The translations under genes were made by a program, and so were the position numbers. The notes beneath the pieces are model-generated. The model was not told the DNA's origin, made no database searches, and saw nothing but the letters and a program-made list of their open reading frames with translations. Below are positions 16,981-23,727 of a stretch of DNA of 37,389 nt, piece by piece; position 1 is the first letter of the stretch; every line of letters begins with the position of its first letter. This DNA is from Methylococcales bacterium (GTDB lineage: Bacteria; Pseudomonadota; Gammaproteobacteria; Methylococcales; Methylomonadaceae). Location: NCBI GenBank assembly GCA_028713055.1, contig JAQTOX010000011.1:1-37389 (forward strand), given 5' to 3'.

Positions 16981-18753
16981 ATGCGTAAAACACTTTTTAC
17001 TTTGTTGAGCAGTAGTTCACTTTTATTAGTGACCACATTAAGCCACGCCGCCACAGATTTACCGCCATCTGCAAAAGTACCGATGGGTAAAGTGGAAGAA
17101 GTCTGCTCCGATTTTATGGATCCGAATTGGCGCAAAGAACAAGTTATTGATGGCGTGAAAATTCAAGCCTCAAAACTTTGCACACCTGATAATCCTTACG
17201 ATATTGCAGCGTTTGTAAAAGGAACAAATGGCGTATCGATGGATACGTTAATGCAAACACAACTCGCCGCCGATGCAATTACCATGACTGACGATATGGA
17301 TGGCGATGGCGATCCCGATAAAATCGTTATCAAGTTGGAAGTCGTAGAACTCAACGGACATTCGCCTGATGTAAAAAGCCCAATCACCACTTTCGATATT
17401 GCGCCAGGTTTGCAACCTACGTTTTGGGTTTATGCCCCGAAAACCCGTGATATGTCTACGTTGAATCTTTACGAATCAATTGCGAATCCACTTTTGCGTG
17501 TACCGTCGCCAACGATCCGTGTTGAACAAGACGACGTGGTTTGGATTGTGTTGGAAAACACGCATTATTTACCACATTCGATTCATTTACACGGTGTTGA
17601 CCATCCGTTTATGGATCATTCACAAATGGGTAACGATGGCGTGGGGCAAACCAGCAACATGGACACGATGCCAGGCGAAAGTAAAACGTATGTCATCAAA
17701 CCTCGCCAACCTGGCACCATGTATTATCACTGCCACGTTCAGCCACACACCCATATTCCAATGGGGCTGCAAGGAATGTTCATTGTCGAAGAAAATCGTC
17801 CGAACAATTGGCCGCAAACGTTAAATGTCGGAGCAGGGCAAGTACGTCATCCTTCAGTTGCAGTTTCAGAAAAATATGCTCGCGAATACGATTTGCACTA
17901 TGAATCAGTCGATAAAGAATTGCATGAAGTGGTAGCGCGTTCAGCGAATGACCCGCGTTTAATCGCCAAACACATGAATATGGAATATGACACCACCGAC
18001 GCAACGGATGATTATTTCATGTTAAACGGGCGTTCATTCCCGTACACGTTGCGTGAATCGCTGATTGAAATGAAGCAAGACGAAAAAGTGAAATTACGTG
18101 TATTGAACGGTCACACCGAATCGTTAGCGTTGCATATTCACGGACATAAACCCACAGTGACACACTATGACGGTGTGGATAATGGTGCAGGTTCTTATAT
18201 CCAACGCGATGTTCACGGTATGGTTCCCGCACAACGTTTAGATTTGGAATTGAACGGTAAAGACGATGGTTTGAACAGTTTTGGTCAAGGAATTTGGATG
18301 TTCCACGACCACGTTGAAAAATCATTCACGACAAACGGTGTGGGCGAAGGCGGTGATATTAGTTTGGTGGTTTATGATGGATTCTTAGATGATAAAGGCA
18401 TTCCCGCTTCACACGGTATGAGCCTCGCGCCGTATTTCACTAAAGAATATTGGAAAAAAGGCGGTTATCCAATTTGGCAAGATTACGACGAATGGCGCAG
18501 TTTAGGTTTACCTGATTTAACTGCCGACGTTACGCCTTCAAAAGTTGCAGTTCAAACTGTCGCCCCTAAAATGGAAGATGTTGAAAAAGCAAAAATTGCG
18601 GCTGAACTCGCGGCTGAAAATGCAGATGATGATTCATTTTTAGGAAAATTGTTATACGGAATGTTCCTAGGTATTGCAGGTTATGCCGCATTTGTGAAAC
18701 GTGAAATCTTGATTGCATTAGTAAAAGATATTTTGGCGAAATTCAAAAAATAA
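16981..18753 (+). CDS. Multicopper oxidase, exported, with C-terminal membrane segment
   Basis: A 590-residue secreted copper enzyme. The ATG at 16981 follows GAGGT and begins a signal peptide (MRKTLFTLLSSSSLLLVTTL, cleavage likely after SHA, residue 23). Copper motifs: HLHG (202-205), HCHVQPHTHIPM (250-261, the HCHxxxHxxxxM type-1/type-3 signature), LHIHGHK near 375 and WMFHDHVEKS near 430. The type-1 signature lying in the first cupredoxin domain differs from three-domain CueO/laccase order and resembles two-domain or nitrite-reductase-like oxidases. DMDGDGDPDK (106-114) resembles a calcium loop. A C-terminal hydrophobic helix (LYGMFLGIAGYAAFV) may anchor it. Its position just upstream of the copper-regulated sMMO operon suggests copper handling or electron transfer; inference. 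Confidence 0.88.
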   Translation: MRKTLFTLLSSSSLLLVTTLSHAATDLPPSAKVPMGKVEEVCSDFMDPNWRKEQVIDGVKIQASKLCTPDNPYDIAAFVKGTNGVSMDTLMQTQLAADAITMTDDMDGDGDPDKIVIKLEVVELNGHSPDVKSPITTFDIAPGLQPTFWVYAPKTRDMSTLNLYESIANPLLRVPSPTIRVEQDDVVWIVLENTHYLPHSIHLHGVDHPFMDHSQMGNDGVGQTSNMDTMPGESKTYVIKPRQPGTMYYHCHVQPHTHIPMGLQGMFIVEENRPNNWPQTLNVGAGQVRHPSVAVSEKYAREYDLHYESVDKELHEVVARSANDPRLIAKHMNMEYDTTDATDDYFMLNGRSFPYTLRESLIEMKQDEKVKLRVLNGHTESLALHIHGHKPTVTHYDGVDNGAGSYIQRDVHGMVPAQRLDLELNGKDDGLNSFGQGIWMFHDHVEKSFTTNGVGEGGDISLVVYDGFLDDKGIPASHGMSLAPYFTKEYWKKGGYPIWQDYDEWRSLGLPDLTADVTPSKVAVQTVAPKMEDVEKAKIAAELAAENADDDSFLGKLLYGMFLGIAGYAAFVKREILIALVKDILAKFKK

Positions 18754-18762
18754 GAGGTTTTT

Positions 18763-19239
18763 ATGACAGCAGAATCGAGACCCCCATTTCCACCATTCAC
18801 GGCTGAAACAGCTGCACAAAAAGTGCGTGCTGCCGAAAATGCTTGGAATTTACAAGACCCTGAAAAAATCGTATTAGCTTACAGCGTGGACAGCATTTGG
18901 AGAAATCGCGCCGAATTTTTGAAAGGACGCGACGAAATCACCGCGTTTTTGGAACGAAAATGGGTGCATGAGTTGGATTATCGTCTAATCAAAGAATTGT
19001 GGGCATTCCATGAAAATCGAATTGCTGTGCGATTTGCTTATGAATGGCACGATACAAACGGGCAATGGTTTCGTTCGTATGGCAATGAAAATTGGGAATT
19101 TAACACCCAAGGTTTAATGCAACGCCGTATAGCGAGCATCAATGATTTGGCAATCTCAGAAAGAGAACGTTTATTTCATTGGAAATTTAAAACACCACGT
19201 CCTGATGATTATTTAAGTTTGTCAGCGTTAGATTTGTAG
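18763..19239 (+). CDS. DUF1348 / SnoaL-like (NTF2 fold) protein
   Basis: A 158-residue soluble protein with an NTF2-like cone fold. It begins [20 protein letters not shown], continues [28 protein letters not shown] and [19 protein letters not shown], and ends with [13 protein letters not shown]. These are typical of DUF1348 proteins, whose activity is not established. AGAGG precedes the ATG; the 9-bp gap makes it cotranscribed with the multicopper oxidase. Its last codons and stop are the first unit of a 14-bp tandem repeat, so the stop context has been copied several times downstream. Confidence 0.88.
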   Translation: MTAESRPPFPPFTAETAAQKVRAAENAWNLQDPEKIVLAYSVDSIWRNRAEFLKGRDEITAFLERKWVHELDYRLIKELWAFHENRIAVRFAYEWHDTNGQWFRSYGNENWEFNTQGLMQRRIASINDLAISERERLFHWKFKTPRPDDYLSLSALDL

Positions 19240-19291
19240 CGTTAGATTTGTAGCGTTAGATTTGTAGCGTTAGATTTGTAGCGTTAGATTT
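19224..19291 (+). repeat. 14-bp tandem repeat, about 4.9 copies
   Basis: AGCGTTAGATTTGT is repeated perfectly at 19224-19237, 19238-19251, 19252-19265 and 19266-19279, with a fifth 12-bp partial copy at 19280-19291. It spans the DUF1348 stop codon (TAG 19237-19239) and runs up to the terminator. Identical copies imply recent slippage expansion. Confidence 0.97.
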
Positions 19292-19300
19292 TCGGGTTTA

Positions 19301-19339
19301 AAAAGGCGGGTTCAATTCATTGAATCCGCCTTTTTTTTG
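19301..19339 (+). terminator. Strong rho-independent terminator after the multicopper oxidase operon
   Basis: GGCGGGTTCAA (19305-19315), loop TTCA, TTGAATCCGCC (19320-19330), then eight T. It is an 11-bp stem with one G-T pair, flanked by AAAA on the left. It insulates the sMMO promoter from upstream transcription. Confidence 0.93.
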
Positions 19340-19365
19340 TCCGTTAATATTGTTCAAAATGTAAA

Positions 19366-19395
19366 CAGTGTTAAATAACTAGACGTTTAATACTG
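19366..19395 (+). promoter_or_regulatory. Inverted-repeat candidate upstream activating sequence for MmoR
   Basis: CAGTGTTAAA (19366-19375) and TTTAATACTG (19386-19395) are inverted copies matching at 9 of 10 positions, with 10 bp between. The centre is about 117 bp before the predicted mmoX start site, the usual range for enhancer-binding protein sites at sigma-54 promoters. An overlapping weaker palindrome, TGTT-N9-AACA (19351-19367), lies just upstream. Binding by MmoR is inferred from position. Confidence 0.55.
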
Positions 19396-19430
19396 CGTTA
19401 AATTTACTTTTAGATGAAATTATAAATTTT

Positions 19431-19443
19431 CAACTCATTGTTT
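19431..19443 (+). promoter_or_regulatory. Possible IHF site between UAS and sigma-54 promoter
   Basis: CAACTCATTGTTT matches the reverse IHF consensus (YAANNNNTTGATW) with one mismatch, in an AT-rich stretch between the inverted repeat and the -24 element. DNA bending there would be typical of sigma-54 promoters, but the match is weak. Confidence 0.3.
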
Positions 19444-19471
19444 TACAAAGCTATAAATTTAAATTATTAGC

Positions 19472-19487
19472 TGGCATAGCCGTTGCA
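19472..19487 (+). promoter_or_regulatory. Sigma-54 (-24/-12) promoter of the sMMO operon
   Basis: TGGCATAGCCGTTGCA fits TGGCAYRNNNNTTGCW at every position, with the invariant GG (19473-19474) and GC (19485-19486) separated by 10 bp. Predicted transcription start is near 19498, giving a leader of about 118 nt before mmoX. sMMO operons of other methanotrophs are known to be sigma-54 dependent, and the sigma-54 activator gene mmoR lies in the same cluster. Confidence 0.95.
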
Positions 19488-19494
19488 GTATCTA

Positions 19495-19582
19495 GTTCGA
19501 ACCTGCTCGTCACTGTATGGAAGAAGTAAAGACGTGTCACGACAGACAACCCAAATTGCATCACAACGGCGCAGGTTCAAAC
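19495..19582 (+). promoter_or_regulatory. Structured 5' leader of the mmoX transcript
   Basis: GTTCGAACCTGC (19495-19506) can pair with GCAGGTTCAAAC (19571-19582) at 11 of 12 positions. Immediately inside, TCGTCAC (19507-19513) can pair with GTCACGA (19536-19542) at 6 of 7. The outer stem begins at the predicted 5' end. The ribosome site GAGGAG (19601-19606) lies 18 nt after the structure. It could protect the mRNA or sense a signal; no known riboswitch class is recognised. Confidence 0.5.
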
Positions 19583-19615
19583 CTTCAATAATAAAACAAT
19601 GAGGAGTAGTCAAAA

Positions 19616-21199
19616 ATGGCTATAAGTTTAGCAACAAAAGCAGCAACCGATTCGTTGGAAATCAATCGTGCGCCGGTCAGTGTTGGCGCACAAGAAGTTC
19701 ATAAATGGTTGCAAAGTTTCACTTGGGATTTTGATAAAAACCGCACCAAATATTCGACCAAATACAAAATGGCGAATGATACCAAAGAGCAATTCAAGCT
19801 AATCGCCAAAGAATATGCGCGTATGGAATCTGTTAAAGATGAACGTCAATTTGGTAGTTTGCAAGACGTTTTAACCCGTGTAGATGCAGCAAATCGTGTT
19901 CATCCGAAATGGAATGAATCCATGAAAGTTATTTCTAACTTTCTGGAAGTGGGCGAATACAACGCGATTGCAGCAACGGGTATGCTATGGGATTCAGCGA
20001 CTGCTCCTGAACAAAAAAATGGTTATTTAGGTCAAGTGTTAGACGAAATTCGTCACACTAATCAATGCGGTTACATCAATTACTACTTCGCTAAACAAGG
20101 TCAAGACGCTGCGGGTCATAATGATGCACGTCGTACTCGCGCTATCGGGCCACTTTGGAAAGGCATGAAGCGCGTATTTTCGGACGGCTTTATTTCAGGT
20201 GACGCGGTTGAATGTTCAATTAACTTACAGTTAGTCGGCGAAGCGTGTTTCACCAATCCGTTAATCGTTGCTGTTACCGAATGGGCTTCTGCAAACGGCG
20301 ACGAAATGACTCCGACGGTTTTCTTGTCGATTGAAACCGATGAATTACGCCACATGGCGAACGGTTATCAAACTGTCGTATCGATTGCAAATGACGAAGC
20401 GGCTTCAAAATATTTGAACACCGATTTAAACAACGCTTTCTGGACACAACAAAAATACTTCACGCCAGTTTTAGGCATGATGTTTGAGTATGGCAGCCAT
20501 TTCAAAGTTGAACCTTGGGTAAAAACTTGGAATCGTTGGGTGTACGAAGATTGGGGCGGTATTTGGATTGGTCGTTTGGGCAAATATGGTGTTGAATCGC
20601 CAGCAAGTTTACGTGACGCGAAAAAAGACGCTTATTGGGCGCATCACGATTTATTCATGATTGCTTACGCATTGTGGCCAACAGGTTTCTTCCGTTTAAC
20701 GCTTCCAACCGCTGAAGAAGCGGAATGGTACGAAGCGAATTATCCTGGTTGGTACGACATGTACGGCAAAGTCTATGAAGAATGGCGTGCGCGTGGTTGT
20801 GAAGATCCAAACAGTGGTTTCTTGCCGTTGCAGTGGTTTATCGAAAACAACCATCCAATTTACATCGACCGCGTATCACAAGTACCTTTCTGCCCTAGCT
20901 ATTCTAAAGGTGCAAGCACTTTGCGTGTTCTTGAGTTTAATGGCAAAAAACATTCGTTCAGCGATCAATGGGGTGAACGTATGTGGTTGTCTGAACCAGA
21001 ACGTTATGAATGCCAAAATATCTTTGAACAGTATGAAGGTCGTGAGTTGTCGGAAGTGATTGCAGAAGGTCATGGCGTGCGTAGTGATGGTTTCACGTTA
21101 ATTGCTCAACCACACACGAGTAAAGACGGCAGACTTTGGACGTTAGATGACATCAAAAAAATTGGCTGTGTTTTCGCCGATCCTTTGAAATCTCTGTAA
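19616..21199 (+). CDS. mmoX: Soluble methane monooxygenase hydroxylase alpha subunit
   Basis: Catalytic subunit of the (alpha-beta-gamma)2 hydroxylase, which inserts one O2 oxygen into methane to give methanol at a carboxylate-bridged diiron centre. The 527-residue length and numbering match Methylococcus capsulatus MmoX. Iron ligands are all present: E114 (FLEVGEYNA), E144 and H147 (VLDEIRHTNQCGY), E209 (LQLVGEACFT), E243 and H246 (IETDELRHMANGY). The active-site gate/pocket residues C151 and T213 are also kept. GAGGAG precedes the ATG. First gene of the sMMO operon, behind a perfect sigma-54 promoter; expression is expected under low copper. 31 bp separate it from mmoY. Nothing suggests loss of function. 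Confidence 0.99.
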   Translation: MAISLATKAATDSLEINRAPVSVGAQEVHKWLQSFTWDFDKNRTKYSTKYKMANDTKEQFKLIAKEYARMESVKDERQFGSLQDVLTRVDAANRVHPKWNESMKVISNFLEVGEYNAIAATGMLWDSATAPEQKNGYLGQVLDEIRHTNQCGYINYYFAKQGQDAAGHNDARRTRAIGPLWKGMKRVFSDGFISGDAVECSINLQLVGEACFTNPLIVAVTEWASANGDEMTPTVFLSIETDELRHMANGYQTVVSIANDEAASKYLNTDLNNAFWTQQKYFTPVLGMMFEYGSHFKVEPWVKTWNRWVYEDWGGIWIGRLGKYGVESPASLRDAKKDAYWAHHDLFMIAYALWPTGFFRLTLPTAEEAEWYEANYPGWYDMYGKVYEEWRARGCEDPNSGFLPLQWFIENNHPIYIDRVSQVPFCPSYSKGASTLRVLEFNGKKHSFSDQWGERMWLSEPERYECQNIFEQYEGRELSEVIAEGHGVRSDGFTLIAQPHTSKDGRLWTLDDIKKIGCVFADPLKSL

Positions 21200-21230
21200 T
21201 CATCATTCAATACTTGTAAAGGATTTTAAT

Positions 21231-22409
21231 ATGTCAATTGTAGTAAGTGGCGGTAAACGTGGTCTTACCGACCCCAAAATTGCAGCGGTTATTTTAGCGG
21301 CTATTCCTGATCAGCCTTTAGAAACTCAACGCAAAATGAATTATTTTATGACTCCGCGCGGTAAGCGAATCAATGAATATGAAACATTGTGTTGTTACAC
21401 ACAACCGACTCCAGATTGGATTCCAGGTGGTTTGGATTGGGGCGATTGGACACAAAAATTTCACGGCGGTCGTCCTTCTTGGAGCAACGAATCAACTGAA
21501 ATGCACAGCAGCGACTGGCATAAACATCGTGATCCAGCATTCCGTTGGCACGCGCTGTATGTCAAAGACAAAGCCGAAGAATGGCGTTATACCGACCGTT
21601 TCTTGAAAGCGTATTCTGCCGATGGTCACGTGCGTTCAATCGATCCAATTTGGCGCGATGAAGTGTTAGGCGATTATTTAGGTGCGTTTGGTTTCAGTGA
21701 ATATGGATTATTCAACTCACATTCATCAGCGACCCGCGATTGTTTGGGTGACACGTTGCGTATGAGTATTGCGATGATTGGCTTGGATAAAGTCGATAAC
21801 GCACAAATGATTCAAGCAGAAAGAACCTTTTTAGCGAAATTAGTGCCTAGTTTTAACGAATCTACCGATGTGCCTAAAAAAGAATGGACGGAGGGTTCAA
21901 TCTACAAAGGTGCGCGTGAAACTGTTGAAGAAATTTGGCAAGGAACGTATGACTGGAACGAAATTTTGTTCTCTGGTCACATGATTTACGACCCATTGTT
22001 CGGTCAGTTTGTACGTAGAGAATTCTTCTTGAGATTGTCAGCGTATTACGGCGACAACTTAACACCGTTCTTTATCAATCAAATGCAGTTGTACCATTCA
22101 CAAACGAAAGGTATCACCAAAGATATGTTCCACACTTGTTTAGCTGTGGATGAAAACTTTGGCGATTACAACGTCAGTTTGATGAACATGTGGAGCGACA
22201 AATGGTTGCCCAGAACGGTCAACGCATTGAAAGATTTCATGGGAATTTTTGCGAAAATTCCAACGATTGCGGGTGTGACGGATAAAGCCGCTGTTGAAGC
22301 TGCGTTGGGTCGTGTTTTTGAAGATTGGAAACGTGATTACGCGGATCCAATCGGCTACAAAGTTGACACAGCGGCTTTAATCAAAACCGTGTTATCTGGT
22401 CTTAAATAA
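21231..22409 (+). CDS. mmoY: Soluble methane monooxygenase hydroxylase beta subunit
   Basis: Structural beta subunit, a ferritin-like helical fold without the iron site, that dimerises the hydroxylase and helps form the canyon where MmoB and MmoC dock. The 392-residue length is close to the family norm (about 389). Recognisable stretches include RGLTDPKIAAVILAAIPDQP, PDWIPGGLDWGDWTQKFHGG, WRYTDRFLKAYSADGHVR and GLFNSHSSATRDCLGDTLR. AAAGGA lies upstream of the ATG. It is only 9 bp from mmoB, consistent with a single transcript and matched subunit synthesis. Confidence 0.98.
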   Translation: MSIVVSGGKRGLTDPKIAAVILAAIPDQPLETQRKMNYFMTPRGKRINEYETLCCYTQPTPDWIPGGLDWGDWTQKFHGGRPSWSNESTEMHSSDWHKHRDPAFRWHALYVKDKAEEWRYTDRFLKAYSADGHVRSIDPIWRDEVLGDYLGAFGFSEYGLFNSHSSATRDCLGDTLRMSIAMIGLDKVDNAQMIQAERTFLAKLVPSFNESTDVPKKEWTEGSIYKGARETVEEIWQGTYDWNEILFSGHMIYDPLFGQFVRREFFLRLSAYYGDNLTPFFINQMQLYHSQTKGITKDMFHTCLAVDENFGDYNVSLMNMWSDKWLPRTVNALKDFMGIFAKIPTIAGVTDKAAVEAALGRVFEDWKRDYADPIGYKVDTAALIKTVLSGLK

Positions 22410-22418
22410 GGAATTCTT

Positions 22419-22838
22419 ATGTCTACAAGTGCAAATTCGTACAACGCAGGAATCATGGCAAAGACTGGGAAAGACTTTGCTGATGAATACTTTGCGGAAG
22501 CAAACCAAGTCGTTCATGAAAGTGACACCGTGGTTTTAGTGTTAAAAAAATCAGATGAACTCAATACCGTTGTTGAAGAAATTCTGTTGGGTTCTCATAA
22601 AGATCAAAACCGCACGTTAGTTGTAGAAGATCGTGCTGGTTTTTGGTGGTTGAAAGCGAATGGCAAAATTGAAATTGATTGCCGTGAAGTCTCTGAATTA
22701 TTAGGGAAAAGTTACAGTGTTTATGATTTGTTGGTGGATGTATCGTCTACCATTGGTCGTGCTTATACACTCGATGAAACTTTTACTATCACATCAGAAT
22801 TGATGGGTCTTGATGTCAAATTACAAGACATCCATTGA
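22419..22838 (+). CDS. mmoB: Soluble methane monooxygenase regulatory protein B
   Basis: Cofactor-free effector that binds the hydroxylase, gates O2 and methane access and shifts the diiron redox potential. The 139-residue protein keeps the family core: GKDFADEYFAEANQVVHESD, TVVLVLKKSDELN, VEDRAGFWWLKANGKIEIDC and VYDLLVDVSSTIGRAYTL. The flexible N-terminal tail needed for activity is present. At the point where M. capsulatus MmoB is clipped (Met12-Gly13, from memory), this protein has Met13-Ala14. AAGGA precedes the start. Between mmoY and mmoZ as in other sMMO operons. Confidence 0.98.
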   Translation: MSTSANSYNAGIMAKTGKDFADEYFAEANQVVHESDTVVLVLKKSDELNTVVEEILLGSHKDQNRTLVVEDRAGFWWLKANGKIEIDCREVSELLGKSYSVYDLLVDVSSTIGRAYTLDETFTITSELMGLDVKLQDIH

Positions 22839-22853
22839 GCATAGGAGATAACA

Positions 22854-23351
22854 ATGGCTAAAATTCACGATAACCCTAATCGTACCGAATGGGTTAAAAA
22901 AATCGCTGGTTTAACAACCTTGTCAGCGGGTCACGCTTTATTAAAAGATTTTCGTGTTAAACACTTAAGTCCATTTAAAACCGATTTCACTTTGGAACTC
23001 GATGGTCAATGGATTGAATGCAAAATCGAAGAAAAAGTAGCGTTGTTAAAACGTGCTGAGTTCGATGATGACAAATTCATGAACAACTGTACTTGTGGCG
23101 CGGATGCTCAAGAGGTTGCTGATAAAGCAGTTGCTGAAATGACGGCTTGCACAGATATGTACAAAGCAGAACGCATTCACATTGATTTCAGATTGGCGTG
23201 CAAACCACCTGTTATGCCTGTCAATGCCTTTTTAGATGCGGATCGTCAGTTAGGCACTAAGTTAATGGAATTGCGTAATACAGATTATTACGCATTACCT
23301 TTAGAAGAGTTGCGTAAAGTGCGTGGCGTAAAAGTTATCACATTGCAATAA
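22854..23351 (+). CDS. mmoZ: Soluble methane monooxygenase hydroxylase gamma subunit
   Basis: Small helical subunit on the outer face of the hydroxylase, stabilising the alpha-beta dimer. The 165-residue length is near the family norm (about 170). Characteristic parts: KIHDNPNRTEWVKKIAGLTT, TLELDGQWIECKIEEKVALL, and YALPLEELRKVRGVKVITLQ at the C-terminus. The ribosome site TAGGAG is strong. It is followed not by mmoD directly but by a 90-nt gap holding a long stem-loop, the largest gap in the structural part of the operon. Confidence 0.97.
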   Translation: MAKIHDNPNRTEWVKKIAGLTTLSAGHALLKDFRVKHLSPFKTDFTLELDGQWIECKIEEKVALLKRAEFDDDKFMNNCTCGADAQEVADKAVAEMTACTDMYKAERIHIDFRLACKPPVMPVNAFLDADRQLGTKLMELRNTDYYALPLEELRKVRGVKVITLQ

Positions 23352-23368
23352 GCGCAAATTGCTGACTT

Positions 23369-23408
23369 AAAGTGCCTGTTGAGTGTGATTGCACTTAACC
23401 GGCACTTT
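23369..23408 (+). promoter_or_regulatory. Long stem-loop between mmoZ and mmoD
   Basis: AAAGTGCCTGTTGAGTG (23369-23385) and CACTTAACCGGCACTTT (23392-23408) pair over 17 positions with one mismatch and one G-T wobble, around a 6-nt loop TGATTG. Only CTTTG follows, so a true T-tract is missing. It could be a partial terminator, an RNase processing site or a 3' stabiliser that sets hydroxylase mRNA above mmoD-mmoC mRNA. Confidence 0.8.
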
Positions 23409-23440
23409 CTTTGACATCTTCAATTGAGAAATAAAACATT

Positions 23441-23692
23441 ATGTTAGAAACCTTAAACGCTTCAGTGGCATATCCACCTATGGCGAGTAATTCGAATTCC
23501 GAATTAACCATACTCTACGATTCTCAACCTTACACAGCGTACACGTAAGATTTGGAATTTATGTGGCGGTGGACGATTTATCAAGATAACAAATTGGTTC
23601 AAGAAGGTTGCTCGTTGTCGTTAGATTCATCAAAACGCGCTGTGCAACACGTTATGGCGTTTTTTAATATGACGGGCAAAATTTTAACCTGA
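23441..23692 (+). pseudogene. mmoD: MmoD with an in-frame TAA at codon 36
   Basis: The 83-codon frame encodes a protein matching MmoD: N-terminal part ...YDSQPYTAYT, TAA (23546-23548), then DLEFMWRWTIYQDNKLVQEG and CSLSLDSSKRAVQHVMAFFN before TGA 23690-23692. The frame is the same on both sides of the TAA, so a single substitution (for example AAA or GAA to TAA) explains it. M. capsulatus MmoD, from memory, has a sense codon (Lys) there in YAAYAKDLDFMWRW. MmoD binds the hydroxylase competitively with MmoB and has been tied to the copper switch. An in-frame ATG at 23561 (MWRW..., behind GGAATTT) could restart translation to give 43 residues carrying most of the conserved core. Nonsense pseudogene, two-part gene, readthrough or base error are all open. 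Confidence 0.85.
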
Positions 23693-23727
23693 GTAACACA
23701 ACAAAAAAGGTAGAACAGGAGTTAAGA

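Noticed and set aside
19495-19582. tRNA-like GTTCGAAC and GGTTCAAACC strings in the mmoX leader
   Set aside because: They resemble T-arms, but they pair with each other over 12 positions, and there is no acceptor stem, D-arm, anticodon arm or CCA end.
23369-23408. Stem-loop after mmoZ as a rho-independent terminator
   Set aside because: Only TTTCTTTG follows, with no continuous T-tract, and mmoD-mmoC must be transcribed through it; kept as a regulatory stem-loop.
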